Assembly: GCF_048320135.1 (NCBI RefSeq)
Contig: NZ_CP182947.1
Span: 2,108,001-2,172,000 of the forward strand
DNA: 64,000 nucleotides
DNA from: Ideonella_A sakaiensis_A
GTDB lineage: Bacteria; Pseudomonadota; Gammaproteobacteria; Burkholderiales; Burkholderiaceae_C
Direction: 5' to 3'
Below, piece by piece: positions 23,812 through 31,533 of this stretch (positions within the stretch are counted from its first letter, which is position 1; each line of letters starts with the position of its first letter). The notes under the pieces are model-generated. The model had not been told where the DNA came from. It worked only from the letters and a program-made list of their open reading frames with translations, and searched no databases. Position numbers and translations under genes: made by a program.

Positions 23812-25014
23812 ATGACCCACGCCTTCATCTGCGATGCGCAGCGCACACCCTTCGGCCGCTATGGCGGCGCCTTGTCGGGCGTGCGCACCGACGATCTCGG
23901 CGCAATCCCGCTCGCCGCGCTGATGGCGCGCAACCGCGAGGTCGACTGGGCGGCGGTCAGCGACGTGATTTTCGGCTGCGCGAACCAGGCCGGCGAGGAC
24001 AACCGCAATGTCGCGCGGATGTCGAGCCTGCTCGCCGGACTGCCGATCGCGGTGCCTGGCGCGACGCTGAACCGCCTGTGCGGCTCCGGGATGGACGCGA
24101 TCGGCACCGCAGCGCGGGCGATCAAGGCCGGGGAGGCGCAGCTGATGATCGCCGGCGGTGTCGAGAGCATGAGCCGTGCGCCGTTCGTGATGCCGAAGGC
24201 GGAAACCGCCTTCAGCCGCAACAACGCGGTCTACGACACGACGATCGGCTGGCGCTTCGTCAACAAGCTGATGAAGGCGCAATACGGCATCGATTCGATG
24301 CCGGAGACGGCCGAAAACGTCGCGACCGACTTCAAGATCGAGCGCGAGGCGCAGGACCGGATGGCACTGGCCAGCCAGCAGAAGGCGGTGGCGGCACAGA
24401 AGGCCGGCGTCTTCGATGCCGAGATCGCACCGGTGACGATCGCGCAGAAAAAAGGCGACCCGATCGTCGTCGACAAGGACGAACATCCGCGCGATACCAG
24501 CCTGGAGGTCCTTGCGAAACTGAAGCCGATCGTCAAGCCCGACGGCACGGTGACCGCCGGCAATGCATCCGGCGTCAACGACGGCGCCTGCGCACTGCTG
24601 CTGGCCAGCGAAGCTGCTGCAGCAAAAAACGGGCTGACGCCGCGGGCGCGCGTCGTCGGCATGGCCACCGCCGGGGTCGCCCCGCGCATCATGGGCATCG
24701 GCCCGGCACCGGCGACCCGCGCGGTGCTGGCGTTGACCAAGCTGTCGCTGGCAGAGATGGACGTGATCGAACTGAACGAGGCATTTGCCGCGCAGGGCCT
24801 TGCGGTGCTGCGCGACCTCGGGCTGCAGGACGACGATCCACGCGTCAATCCGAACGGCGGCGCGATCGCGCTCGGCCACCCGCTCGGCGCCAGCGGCGCC
24901 CGTCTCGTCACCACCGCGGTCAACCAGTTGCACCGCACTGGCGGCCGTTATGCGCTGTGCACAATGTGCATCGGCGTCGGCCAAGGGATCGCGCTGATCG
25001 TCGAGCGCGTCTAG
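23812..25014 (+). CDS. pcaF: 3-oxoadipyl-CoA thiolase
   Basis: PcaF cleaves 3-oxoadipyl-CoA to succinyl-CoA and acetyl-CoA, the last step of the beta-ketoadipate route. The 400-residue protein has the N-terminal FICDAQRTPFGRYGGALSGVRTDDL pattern and the nucleophile Cys90 in NRLCGSGMDAIG. It also has the active-site pair in NGGAIALGHPLGASGARL and CTMCIGVGQG at the C-terminus. The N-terminal RTPFGRYGGAL and the neighbour pobA favour the 3-oxoadipyl-CoA thiolase subtype over general acetyl-CoA acetyltransferase. It lies 171 bases after pobA with its own GAGGAG site, so the two may form one transcript. Confidence 0.92.
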   Translation: MTHAFICDAQRTPFGRYGGALSGVRTDDLGAIPLAALMARNREVDWAAVSDVIFGCANQAGEDNRNVARMSSLLAGLPIAVPGATLNRLCGSGMDAIGTAARAIKAGEAQLMIAGGVESMSRAPFVMPKAETAFSRNNAVYDTTIGWRFVNKLMKAQYGIDSMPETAENVATDFKIEREAQDRMALASQQKAVAAQKAGVFDAEIAPVTIAQKKGDPIVVDKDEHPRDTSLEVLAKLKPIVKPDGTVTAGNASGVNDGACALLLASEAAAAKNGLTPRARVVGMATAGVAPRIMGIGPAPATRAVLALTKLSLAEMDVIELNEAFAAQGLAVLRDLGLQDDDPRVNPNGGAIALGHPLGASGARLVTTAVNQLHRTGGRYALCTMCIGVGQGIALIVERV

Positions 25015-25145
25015 GCATCGTGCGCATCGAGGATTGAGAGGCGCGGCAACTGCGGATTTACCGCGCTTTTCAGTCGATCAACCGTGCGGCGCAGTTCTAG
25101 ACTGGTGCCGGCCCGCATGCTCAACCGGGCCGAGGAGTGCGTCTC

Positions 25146-25511
25146 ATGTCTCCGAACCGCCGCCGCTTCGCCCGCATCGTCGTCGATCTGCCGGCGTGGA
25201 TCGAATCCGGCAGGCACCGCTGGCCAGTGACGGTGATCGACCTGTCGTTCAAGGGCGCACTGGTAAAGATCCCTCCGGCATGCCAGATCAGCGCCGGCAC
25301 GAACTGCGAACTCGGCCTGGTCAACACCGACGACATGGCCAGGGCCGACAAGGCATTCGTGCACATGGATTGCGAAGTCCGGCACAGCGACGGCTCGATG
25401 TTGCGCCTGGCCTGCCTGCAACTCGATGACGCCAGCCTCGAGCAGTTGCGCGAGATGTTCGCCTGCAGTCTTGGCGACCCGATGCTCGAGGAAGTTGTCT
25501 TCGACAGCTGA
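25146..25511 (+). CDS. PilZ domain protein
   Basis: The 121-residue protein is a stand-alone PilZ domain. The c-di-GMP-binding features are present: the arginine motif RRRFAR at residues 5-10 and D-L-S-F-K-G (D/N-x-S-x-x-G) at residues 32-37. Its length and N-terminal position of the motifs match the single-domain PilZ proteins of betaproteobacteria. The ATG at 25146 is preceded by GAGGAG; a GTG nine bases upstream is the alternative start. As a c-di-GMP receptor it may link second-messenger level to motility or biofilm, but no partner is visible nearby. Confidence 0.85.
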   Translation: MSPNRRRFARIVVDLPAWIESGRHRWPVTVIDLSFKGALVKIPPACQISAGTNCELGLVNTDDMARADKAFVHMDCEVRHSDGSMLRLACLQLDDASLEQLREMFACSLGDPMLEEVVFDS

Positions 25512-25584
25512 GCCTCGGGCCATCGGGACGGTTTTGACGCCGTTTGTTCGGCGTTGGAATCGAGGCTGGGCCGAATCTCATTCC

Positions 25585-26146
25585 GTGGGAGGGGCTTTAG
25601 CCCCGATTCGGGCTGGCGCCATCGCGCATGCTGCGTCCGAGCGAGGACGAGGCCGTCGGGCAGCCATCTGACTCCGTGTCCTCCGTCGCCTTCGGCTCCT
25701 CCCCCTTTACCTGCGTCAGACGGCCGCCCAACGTCCTCGCCTGCATCATCGAGCTCTTCATCGAATGACCGGCTGTGTCCACGCGGCAGGCGGTGCCCGG
25801 ACGGGGCGATTTATGCGGCGGCGAGCAGCGGAGGGCTCGGGGCCCGCGCGCGCAGCGCGCATCAACAACAAACTTGTCGCAGACTGTTTGAACGGAGCGA
25901 ACGCAGTGAGCGCAGTGAGTTTCTGCGACGGGCCCCGAGACCGAGCAGCACAACGCAGTCGGCGCGCCAGCGACGACCGCCGCATCATGAGCTACGGCCG
26001 GGTGCCGCCTGCCGCGCCGCTCGGCCAATGCAGGCAATTAGCCGCGATGCCACAAGCCCGAATCGGGACTGAAGCCCCTCCCACCAAGGCGCTGCAGAGG
26101 TCGGTGACCACGCCGAATCGGGGCTGCAGGCCCCTCCCACAAAGTC
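25585..26146. repeat. composite repeat element 2 with terminal REP-like repeats
   Basis: A REP-like unit at 25585-25612 (GTGGGAGGGGCTTTAGCCCC and tail) is faced by inverted units at 26057-26084 and 26113-26146. Between them lies one structured core at 25783-26016 that is homologous to the cores of the element at 4 kb. This stretch of about 560 bases makes up most of the gap between the PilZ gene and pldA. It has no protein-coding gene; its Ser-Glu-Arg-rich frames come from the GAGCG-type short repeats. Confidence 0.8.
25783..26016 (+). repeat. structured core repeat, copy C
   Basis: Nested stems: 25783-25800 with 25999-26016 (18 pairs including two G-U), 25813-25821 with 25977-25985 (ATGCGGCGG/CCGCCGCAT), 25833-25846 with 25929-25942 (GGGCTCGGGGCCCG/CGGGCCCCGAGACC, one mismatch) and 25876-25883 with 25922-25929 (GTCGCAGA/TCTGCGAC). 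The last two stems have different sequences in the copies at 4 kb but keep pairing. A CGCAGCGCGCATCAACA loop corresponds to the conserved loop of the other copies. Confidence 0.8.
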
Positions 26147-26173
26147 CGCCGATGCGGTCAACTCGCAGCGGAA

Positions 26174-27307
26174 TCAGAACGCCAGAAACGTCACCCCTGC
26201 GCCGATGCTGGTCTGGCGGAAGTTGTAGTCGGTCAGCGTTTCGCCGTAGCCGCGGAACAGCTGGACATACCAGCGCAGGCCATTCGGCTGGTCGCGGTAG
26301 ATCGGGTAGGTCCACTCGAACTCAAGCGCGCCGAAACTGACATTGCGCAGGCTGGAGCGGTAGGTCAGCGCCATCGTCGCCAGTTTCGATGTCCAGTCGA
26401 GCCTGAACTCACCACGGCCCCGAAAAGCCAGCAGGTCCGGGTTGTTGTCGCTCGAATAGGGTTCGTTGATTCGCTTGTTGACCCGCGCGGTGAACGCCAG
26501 GTTGCCGCGTTCGAAGCCGGCACCGAGGTAGTAGCGGTTCCAGCTGCGCGACAACGGGTCGGACTGGCCATTCGACTGGTGCGCAATCCCGAGCTGCGTA
26601 TACCGCCAGCGCCAGCCGAACGGCAATTCCTGCAACGCATACGAGGTCGGCACGATGTAGATCGCCTCCGGCTCGTAGTCGCTGTTGCGGAAGGGTTTCG
26701 AATCCTGCGTATTCCAGATCTGCCAGAGCGCCTGCTGGGTGAATGCCAGCCACAGGTCGGCACCGGGCAGCAGCAGATCCTGGACGACCTTGGTGCGCAG
26801 CGACAGCTGGAATTTGGCTTCGACGACGCGGTAGTCAGGCAGGTTGACCACTTGCTGCGTCGGCGACTGCGGCGTGCGGTTGATGCGGCTGGTCAGGTGC
26901 AGCGGCAGCACGTAGTTGGGCCGGTAGCCGATGAAATTGAAGGTGCCGCGTTTGTCGGCATCCTCCAGTTCCCAGTACGCCGACATCAGGCTGCCGCTGC
27001 CACCGGGCTCCTGCGCAACGGCAACGGGCATGCCCCCTGGCGCAAGCAGCGTCGTCGGCGCCGTGTCAGCCGGCGTGACCGGCTCAGGCGGAGCTCGGCC
27101 GGCGAGCAGGTCATAGCAAGCCAGCCGATCGGCCGGCGCACCGATCGACGCACACTCGGCCAGACGCAGCGGTTCGATTTGCGGCAATGCCGGCGACTGG
27201 GCGCGGCTGCCGGCTGCGACGCCGCAAAGCGCCGCAGTCAATGCCGCGCCGCTGACGGCGCGCAGCGTTCGGCCGGCGGCAATCCGGGAAAAAGCGCTGC
27301 CCCTCAC
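26174..27307 (-). CDS. pldA: outer-membrane phospholipase A (PldA family)
   Basis: PldA is an outer-membrane beta-barrel that hydrolyses phospholipids that reach the outer leaflet. The protein has an N-terminal signal segment (about 10-37, ending SRAQ), a proline-rich linker, and the barrel from about residue 100. The catalytic His-x-Ser is present in GIAHQSNGQ (His243, Ser245). The C-terminus ends in phenylalanine (GAGVTFLAF), as in many outer-membrane proteins. The chosen start is the GTG that overlaps the upstream TGA in a GTGA, giving 377 residues; another GTG ten codons upstream would also fit. Confidence 0.9.
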   Translation of the reverse strand: MRGSAFSRIAAGRTLRAVSGAALTAALCGVAAGSRAQSPALPQIEPLRLAECASIGAPADRLACYDLLAGRAPPEPVTPADTAPTTLLAPGGMPVAVAQEPGGSGSLMSAYWELEDADKRGTFNFIGYRPNYVLPLHLTSRINRTPQSPTQQVVNLPDYRVVEAKFQLSLRTKVVQDLLLPGADLWLAFTQQALWQIWNTQDSKPFRNSDYEPEAIYIVPTSYALQELPFGWRWRYTQLGIAHQSNGQSDPLSRSWNRYYLGAGFERGNLAFTARVNKRINEPYSSDNNPDLLAFRGRGEFRLDWTSKLATMALTYRSSLRNVSFGALEFEWTYPIYRDQPNGLRWYVQLFRGYGETLTDYNFRQTSIGAGVTFLAF

Positions 27308-27723
27308 CAGGAGCCGGTGTTGGCCATCGATGCCCACGGCTCGGCCGGCGCCAATGCGTCACCGGCCTGCAGCAGTTCGATCGAGATGCCGTCCGGCGAG
27401 CGCACGAAGGCCATGCGGCCATCACGCGGCGGCCGGTTGATCGTCACGCCATGGTCCTGCAGCCGCTGGCAGGCGGCATAGATATCGTCGACCTGGTAGG
27501 CCAGATGGCCGAAATTGCGGCCGCCGGTATAGGTTTCCGGATCCCAGTTGTAGGTCAGCTCGACCTGCGCCGACGAGTCGCCCGGCGCAGCGAGAAAGGT
27601 CAGCGTGAAGCGGCCTTGCGGCACTTCGCGCGAGCGCAGCACCTCGAGGCCGAGCGCATCGCGGTAGAACTTCAGCGAAGCCTCGAGGTCGGTGACGCGC
27701 ACCATCGTATGCAGGTATTTCAT
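27304..27723 (-). CDS. gloA: VOC family protein, glyoxalase I-like
   Basis: The 139-residue protein matches lactoylglutathione lyase, which isomerises the hemithioacetal of methylglyoxal and glutathione. It begins MKYLHTMVRVTDLEASLKFY and has the expected metal ligands at His5, Glu55 (AQVELTYNW), His73 (NFGHLAYQ) and Glu116 (GISIELLQ). Length is normal for the single-domain enzyme. It is coupled to pldA by a GTGA overlap, an unexpected pairing of a detoxification enzyme with an outer-membrane phospholipase. It is divergent from the small monooxygenase-fold gene. Confidence 0.9.
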   Translation of the reverse strand: MKYLHTMVRVTDLEASLKFYRDALGLEVLRSREVPQGRFTLTFLAAPGDSSAQVELTYNWDPETYTGGRNFGHLAYQVDDIYAACQRLQDHGVTINRPPRDGRMAFVRSPDGISIELLQAGDALAPAEPWASMANTGSW

Positions 27724-27806
27724 CTTGTCGGTCTGGTTTGGAGGCTGCCGATGGCGGCCGATCGCGGGAGGTACACAATGTCGATTCCGTCGAAAGGAAT
27801 CCGAAC

Positions 27807-28097
27807 ATGATCCTTGAAGTTGCCGATCTTCGCATCAAGCCGGGCCAGCAGGCCGAATTCGAAACCGCGCTCGCCAAGGGGGTCGGCGAGGTGATCAGCA
27901 AGGCCGACGGTTATCTGTCGCACAAGGTGCAGAAATGCATCGAGACGCCAGAGCGCTATCTGCTGATGATCGAGTGGCAGACGCTCGAGCACCACACCGT
28001 GACATTCCGCGAAGGGCCGCTGTTCCCGCAATGGCGGGCGATCGTCGGGCCATTCTTCGCATCGGCGCCGGTGGTCGAGCACTTCAAGATGATTTGA
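27807..28097 (+). CDS. antibiotic biosynthesis monooxygenase (ABM) domain protein
   Basis: The 96-residue protein is a single ABM-type ferredoxin-like domain: MILEVADLRIKPGQQAEFETALAKGV and YLSHKVQKCIETPERYLLMIEWQTLEHHTVTFREGP are typical. Such small dimeric proteins include quinol monooxygenases and heme-degrading enzymes, but many have no known substrate. It has a clear AAAGGA site before the ATG at 27807. It stands alone between gloA and the amidase gene and converges with the latter. Its specific activity cannot be stated. Confidence 0.8.
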   Translation: MILEVADLRIKPGQQAEFETALAKGVGEVISKADGYLSHKVQKCIETPERYLLMIEWQTLEHHTVTFREGPLFPQWRAIVGPFFASAPVVEHFKMI

Positions 28098-28133
28098 CCC
28101 CCGGAGCGGCCTTACGGCGCCTCCCGAGCGCAG

Positions 28134-29600
28134 TCAGCTTCCCCGACCCGTGGCCAGCAGCGGCGGCTCGCGCCGCAGCCAGTCGCCGATCGCGCTTTCG
28201 TAGGCCGCGGCAAATCGCAGCAACTGCCGTTCGCCGAGCGGCTGGCCGATCAGCTGCATGCCCATCGGCAGCCCCTGCGGACCGAACCCGACCGGCACCG
28301 ACAGCGCCGGCAGGCCGGCCAGCGTCGCGTGGATCACGACCTCCATCCAGCGGTGGTAGGTATCCATCTCGACGCCGTTGATCGAACGCGGCCAGTCGAT
28401 CTGCTTGTCGAACGGCCAGACCTGCGCTGACGGCAGCACCAGCAGGTCGACACGCGACAGCAGCTCCAGCATCTGCTGGTGGAAATGGCTGCGCGCCAGG
28501 CTCGCCGCGCAGACGTCCTCGGCGCTCATCGCGAGGCCTTGCTCGACCTCCCAGATCGCCTCCGGTTTCAGCAGTGTGCGCCGCTGCGGATCGCGGTAGA
28601 GCGCGACCAGCCGGCCGGTGACCAGCCAGCGGCGCCAGTCGAGCCAGGTCTGCCAGACCTCGGCCGGTGAAAAATTGGCGGTGAGTGGCTCGACGCGACA
28701 ACCGATCGTTTCGAGCCGACGCAAGCCGGCTTCGCAGGCGTCGAGAATGCCCGGCTCGATCGGCAGGTGGCCGCCGAGATCGCCGAGCCAGCCGATCCGG
28801 CAGCCACGCAGTTCGGCATCGCTGGCGATGCCCGGCTCGGCCAGTTCGGACGCCGGCTCGGCAATCGACAGCGGCGCCCGGTGATCGCGCCCGGCCTGCA
28901 CTGCGAGCAGGCGGGCGACATCGCGGACGCTGCGGCCCATCGGCCCCTCTGTGCTCAGCTGCTGGATGAAGAGGTCGGCCGGCGGGCCGCTCGGCACCCG
29001 CCCGGCGCTCGGCCGCAGGCCGAATACACGATTGAACGCGGCCGGATTGCGCAACGAACCCATCATGTCGCTGCCGTCGGCAACCGGCTGCAGCCGCAGC
29101 GCCAGGCTGACCGCTGCACCGCCGCTGGAGCCCCCGGCGCTGAGGGCCGGCTGCCAGGCATTGCCGGTGCGGCCAAAAACCGGGTTGTAGCTGTTCGATC
29201 CGAGGCCGAACTCGGGCACGTTGGTCTTGCCGATCACGATGCCGCCGGCCGCCTTCATCCGCGCGACCATCAGCGCGTCGGCGGTCGGCACATGGTCGGC
29301 GAACAGCGGCGAACCGAGCGTCGTGCGTACGCCGGCGGTTGCCGCCAGATCCTTGATCGCCATCGGGAAACCGTGCATCCAGCCGGTCGGCAGCCCTTGC
29401 GCCAGCTGCGCGTCGCGGGCGTCGGCCTCGGCCAGCAAGCATTCCGGCGGCTGCAGGCTGACGATGGCATTGACCTGCGGGTTGAAGGCGTCGATCCGCG
29501 CCAGATAGGCCGCCATCACCTCGCGGCAAGACACCTCGCGCTGGCGGATTGCCTGCGACAGCGCGCAGGCATCGAGGCGACTCAAGCTATCGGCATCCAT
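28134..29600 (-). CDS. amidase signature family enzyme
   Basis: The 488-residue enzyme carries the Ser-cisSer-Lys triad of the amidase signature family: Lys83 in FPMAIKDL, the cis-Ser in AGGSSGGAA (158-159) and the nucleophile Ser182 in GSDMMGSLRNPA. The usual GTDTGGSIR is replaced by GSDMMGSLR, an acceptable variant. It hydrolyses an amide of unknown identity in the cytoplasm. It lacks the GatB and GatC neighbours expected for glutamyl-tRNA amidotransferase subunit A. The start at MDADSLSRLD is supported by homologue-like sequence; the open frame extends 26 codons upstream. Confidence 0.88.
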   Translation of the reverse strand: MDADSLSRLDACALSQAIRQREVSCREVMAAYLARIDAFNPQVNAIVSLQPPECLLAEADARDAQLAQGLPTGWMHGFPMAIKDLAATAGVRTTLGSPLFADHVPTADALMVARMKAAGGIVIGKTNVPEFGLGSNSYNPVFGRTGNAWQPALSAGGSSGGAAVSLALRLQPVADGSDMMGSLRNPAAFNRVFGLRPSAGRVPSGPPADLFIQQLSTEGPMGRSVRDVARLLAVQAGRDHRAPLSIAEPASELAEPGIASDAELRGCRIGWLGDLGGHLPIEPGILDACEAGLRRLETIGCRVEPLTANFSPAEVWQTWLDWRRWLVTGRLVALYRDPQRRTLLKPEAIWEVEQGLAMSAEDVCAASLARSHFHQQMLELLSRVDLLVLPSAQVWPFDKQIDWPRSINGVEMDTYHRWMEVVIHATLAGLPALSVPVGFGPQGLPMGMQLIGQPLGERQLLRFAAAYESAIGDWLRREPPLLATGRGS

Positions 29601-29773
29601 GGAGGGTCGTCGTGTGTCATCCCGCCATCGATCGGGGCGCCGATTGTCCCTCAAATGAGGGGTGTATCGCGGCATCACGGGGACTGCGGAGACTTACGAG
29701 CGCACAATACGGGGTGTGCACGCGGGCTCCCTGCCCGCATTTCTCTCGGCACCGAGTCACAACCAGAATCATT

Positions 29774-30022
29774 ATGGCCACTCGCAACTCCACCTCATCC
29801 ACCGCCGCAGAACCTACCAAGCTGCGCCAGACGCAGGCAGAGTATTCGGCGGCACGCCCGATGGGCGAGCCCGGCATCAAGCCGATGCTGTCGAGCTCCA
29901 AGATGTATGTCTGCAGGCGCTGTCAGGCCAATTTCAAGACCGGTGATGGCAAACCCGACCCGCGACTGCGTGGCCTCGGCAAGTGCAATGCCTGCCTCGG
30001 GGTGGTACCGGCCGCCGCCTGA
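29774..30022 (+). CDS. small protein with paired CxxC motifs
   Basis: The 82-residue protein begins MATRNSTSSTAAEPTKLRQ and has two CxxC motifs, CRRC near residue 48 and CNAC near residue 71, spaced like a zinc ribbon. The N-terminal 40 residues are low in complexity and probably disordered. I do not recognise the family. A codon bias like the neighbours and a conserved-looking C-terminal metal site argue that it is a real gene. It lies between a minus-strand amidase and a minus-strand DUF3617 gene, so it is probably a single-gene transcript. A role in nucleic-acid or protein binding would be a guess. Confidence 0.55.
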   Translation: MATRNSTSSTAAEPTKLRQTQAEYSAARPMGEPGIKPMLSSSKMYVCRRCQANFKTGDGKPDPRLRGLGKCNACLGVVPAAA

Positions 30023-30080
30023 ACCGATGATCTGACAGCGTCGACCAGGCGCTGAACCCGGGCCCGCCTGCGTCCAGGCG

Positions 30081-30620
30081 TCAGCGGGCCCTCGGCTTGA
30101 TTGCGCCGCACTCGGCCGCGAGCCACTTGCCCTGCTGGGTCATCTGCATCCGCTCGGGTTTGCCGTCGACGACCGTATTGAGCGTGAACTCGCCGTCGTA
30201 GGCGGTCGGGCTGAGCATGCGGACGCTGCCTTCGCCGCTCGACGGCGGATTGCCCTTGCACTGGAACGATACCTGCCAGGTGTTGCCGCTGCGCTTGACG
30301 TTCTGTGTGCAACCCTCCTGCGGCGGCAGCGAATCGCGCTCGACGTCCTCCTTCGTCATGCAGACCTTGACGGTATTGCCGCTGGGGCCGATGCCGACAC
30401 CCTTGTCGGCCATCATCTTCTCGATCATCTTGCGCTGATCGGCCGGCATCGTCGCCAGCTGTTGCTGCATCTGCGCCATCGCCGCGGCGACCTGGCCGCC
30501 GTCCTTCACCGTCATCCGGTGCTCCCACAGCCCCGGACGCAACTGCATGTTCTGCGCCGAGGCGCCCCCCGCGACCAGCAGACCGCAGGCGACGAGCGCA
30601 GCCATTCCGAATCGTTTCAT
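30081..30620 (-). CDS. DUF3617 family secreted protein
   Basis: The 179-residue protein has a clear Sec signal peptide (about 1-22, MKRFGMAALVACGLLVAGGASA) and then the DUF3617 core: LRPGLWEHRMTV near the start, VCMTKEDVERDSLPPQEGC, and SFQCKG before the C-terminal beta-rich part. Four to five cysteines could form disulfides in the periplasm. Such proteins are common in proteobacteria with unknown function. GGAGG precedes the ATG at good spacing. A glutamine- and methionine-rich helix (about 45-70, MAQMQQQLATMPADQRKMI) is notable. Confidence 0.85.
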   Translation of the reverse strand: MKRFGMAALVACGLLVAGGASAQNMQLRPGLWEHRMTVKDGGQVAAAMAQMQQQLATMPADQRKMIEKMMADKGVGIGPSGNTVKVCMTKEDVERDSLPPQEGCTQNVKRSGNTWQVSFQCKGNPPSSGEGSVRMLSPTAYDGEFTLNTVVDGKPERMQMTQQGKWLAAECGAIKPRAR

Positions 30621-30779
30621 TCCAGCCTCCGTGAAGCTTTGCAGACCCGCCGAATTTACTCCGGACCTTGAGCAGACCGTAACCGGCGCAGCCGCCGTCC
30701 GCCAGCGCAAAAAATCCGTGCTCGAAGCGCCGTCGGCGAATCCTCACCGAAGCACACGGCCGGCGGATGTGACTCTTTA

Positions 30780-30840
30780 TATCAAGCAGCCACCGCGGAT
30801 CCGGCTCCGCCGGTCCGCCGGTGGCGCCCCCCTGGGGGGG
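30780..30840 (+). repeat. dispersed repeat, family 2, copy 1
   Basis: About 60 bases with ATCAAGCAGCC, GGATCCGGCTCCGCCGGTCC and a CCCC-CTGGGGGG end. They match, in inverted orientation, the sequence at 61070-61131. It lies downstream of upp, between it and the DUF3617 gene, and also contains a run of seven G. Confidence 0.7.
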
Positions 30841-30868
30841 AGCGGCGACGCCGCAACGGGGGGGAGCC

Positions 30869-31507
30869 CTATTTCGTCCCGAACAGCCGGTCCCCCGCAT
30901 CGCCGAGGCCAGGGACGATATAGCCGTGTTCGTTCAACTGCCGGTCGATCGCGGCGGTGAAGACCGGCACGTCGGAATGGGCGGCCTGGAAATTTTTCAG
31001 GCCTTCCGGTGCGGCCAGCAGGCAGACGAAGCGGATCGACTTCGGCCGCGTCTCCTTCAGCCGGTCGACCGCCGCGACTGCCGAATTGCCGGTCGCCAGC
31101 ATCGGGTCGAGCACGATCGCATCGCGCTCGTGCATGTCCTGCGGCATCTTGAAGTAATACTCGACCGCGACCAGCGTCTTCGGGTCCCGGTACAGGCCGA
31201 TGTGGCCGATCCGCGCGCCCGGCACGACATTCAGCATGCCGTCGAGAAAGCCGGCGCCAGCCCGCATGATGCTGACGAAGACGGTTTTCTTGCCGTCGAT
31301 CACCGGCGCATGCATCGCCTCGAGCGGCGTCTCGATCTCGATCAGCTGCGTCGGCATGTCGCGGGTGACCTCGTAGGCCATCAACATGCTGATCTCGTTG
31401 AGCAAGCGGCGGAAACTGCTGGTGCTGCGGTTTTTTTCCCGCATCAACGTCAGCTTGTGCTGGATCAGCGGGTGGTCGACATGGGTCACTGGGGCAACAA
31501 CGGTCAT
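30869..31507 (-). CDS. upp: uracil phosphoribosyltransferase
   Basis: Upp makes UMP from uracil and PRPP. The 212-residue protein has the PRPP-binding motif LDPMLATGNSAVAAVDRL and the C-terminal uracil-binding GLGDAGDRLFGTK, both typical of the family, and FVSIMRAGAGFLDGML earlier in the chain. Its length is normal (about 208). It is the last gene of a run with the URC1-like and URC4-like genes and the nucleoside importer. In this context it is the likely URC6 counterpart, feeding UMP (or taking uracil) into the URC pathway, in addition to salvage. The gap to the upstream gene is 26 bases. Confidence 0.95.
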   Translation of the reverse strand: MTVVAPVTHVDHPLIQHKLTLMREKNRSTSSFRRLLNEISMLMAYEVTRDMPTQLIEIETPLEAMHAPVIDGKKTVFVSIMRAGAGFLDGMLNVVPGARIGHIGLYRDPKTLVAVEYYFKMPQDMHERDAIVLDPMLATGNSAVAAVDRLKETRPKSIRFVCLLAAPEGLKNFQAAHSDVPVFTAAIDRQLNEHGYIVPGLGDAGDRLFGTK

Positions 31508-31533
31508 CGGCAGGCTCCGGCGGGTGGGTTGAT

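Noticed and set aside
25765..26340. Ser-Glu-Arg repeat protein in the 26-kb gap
   Set aside because: It is made by the short repeats in the core of the composite element and is not matched by a conserved start or ribosome-binding site.
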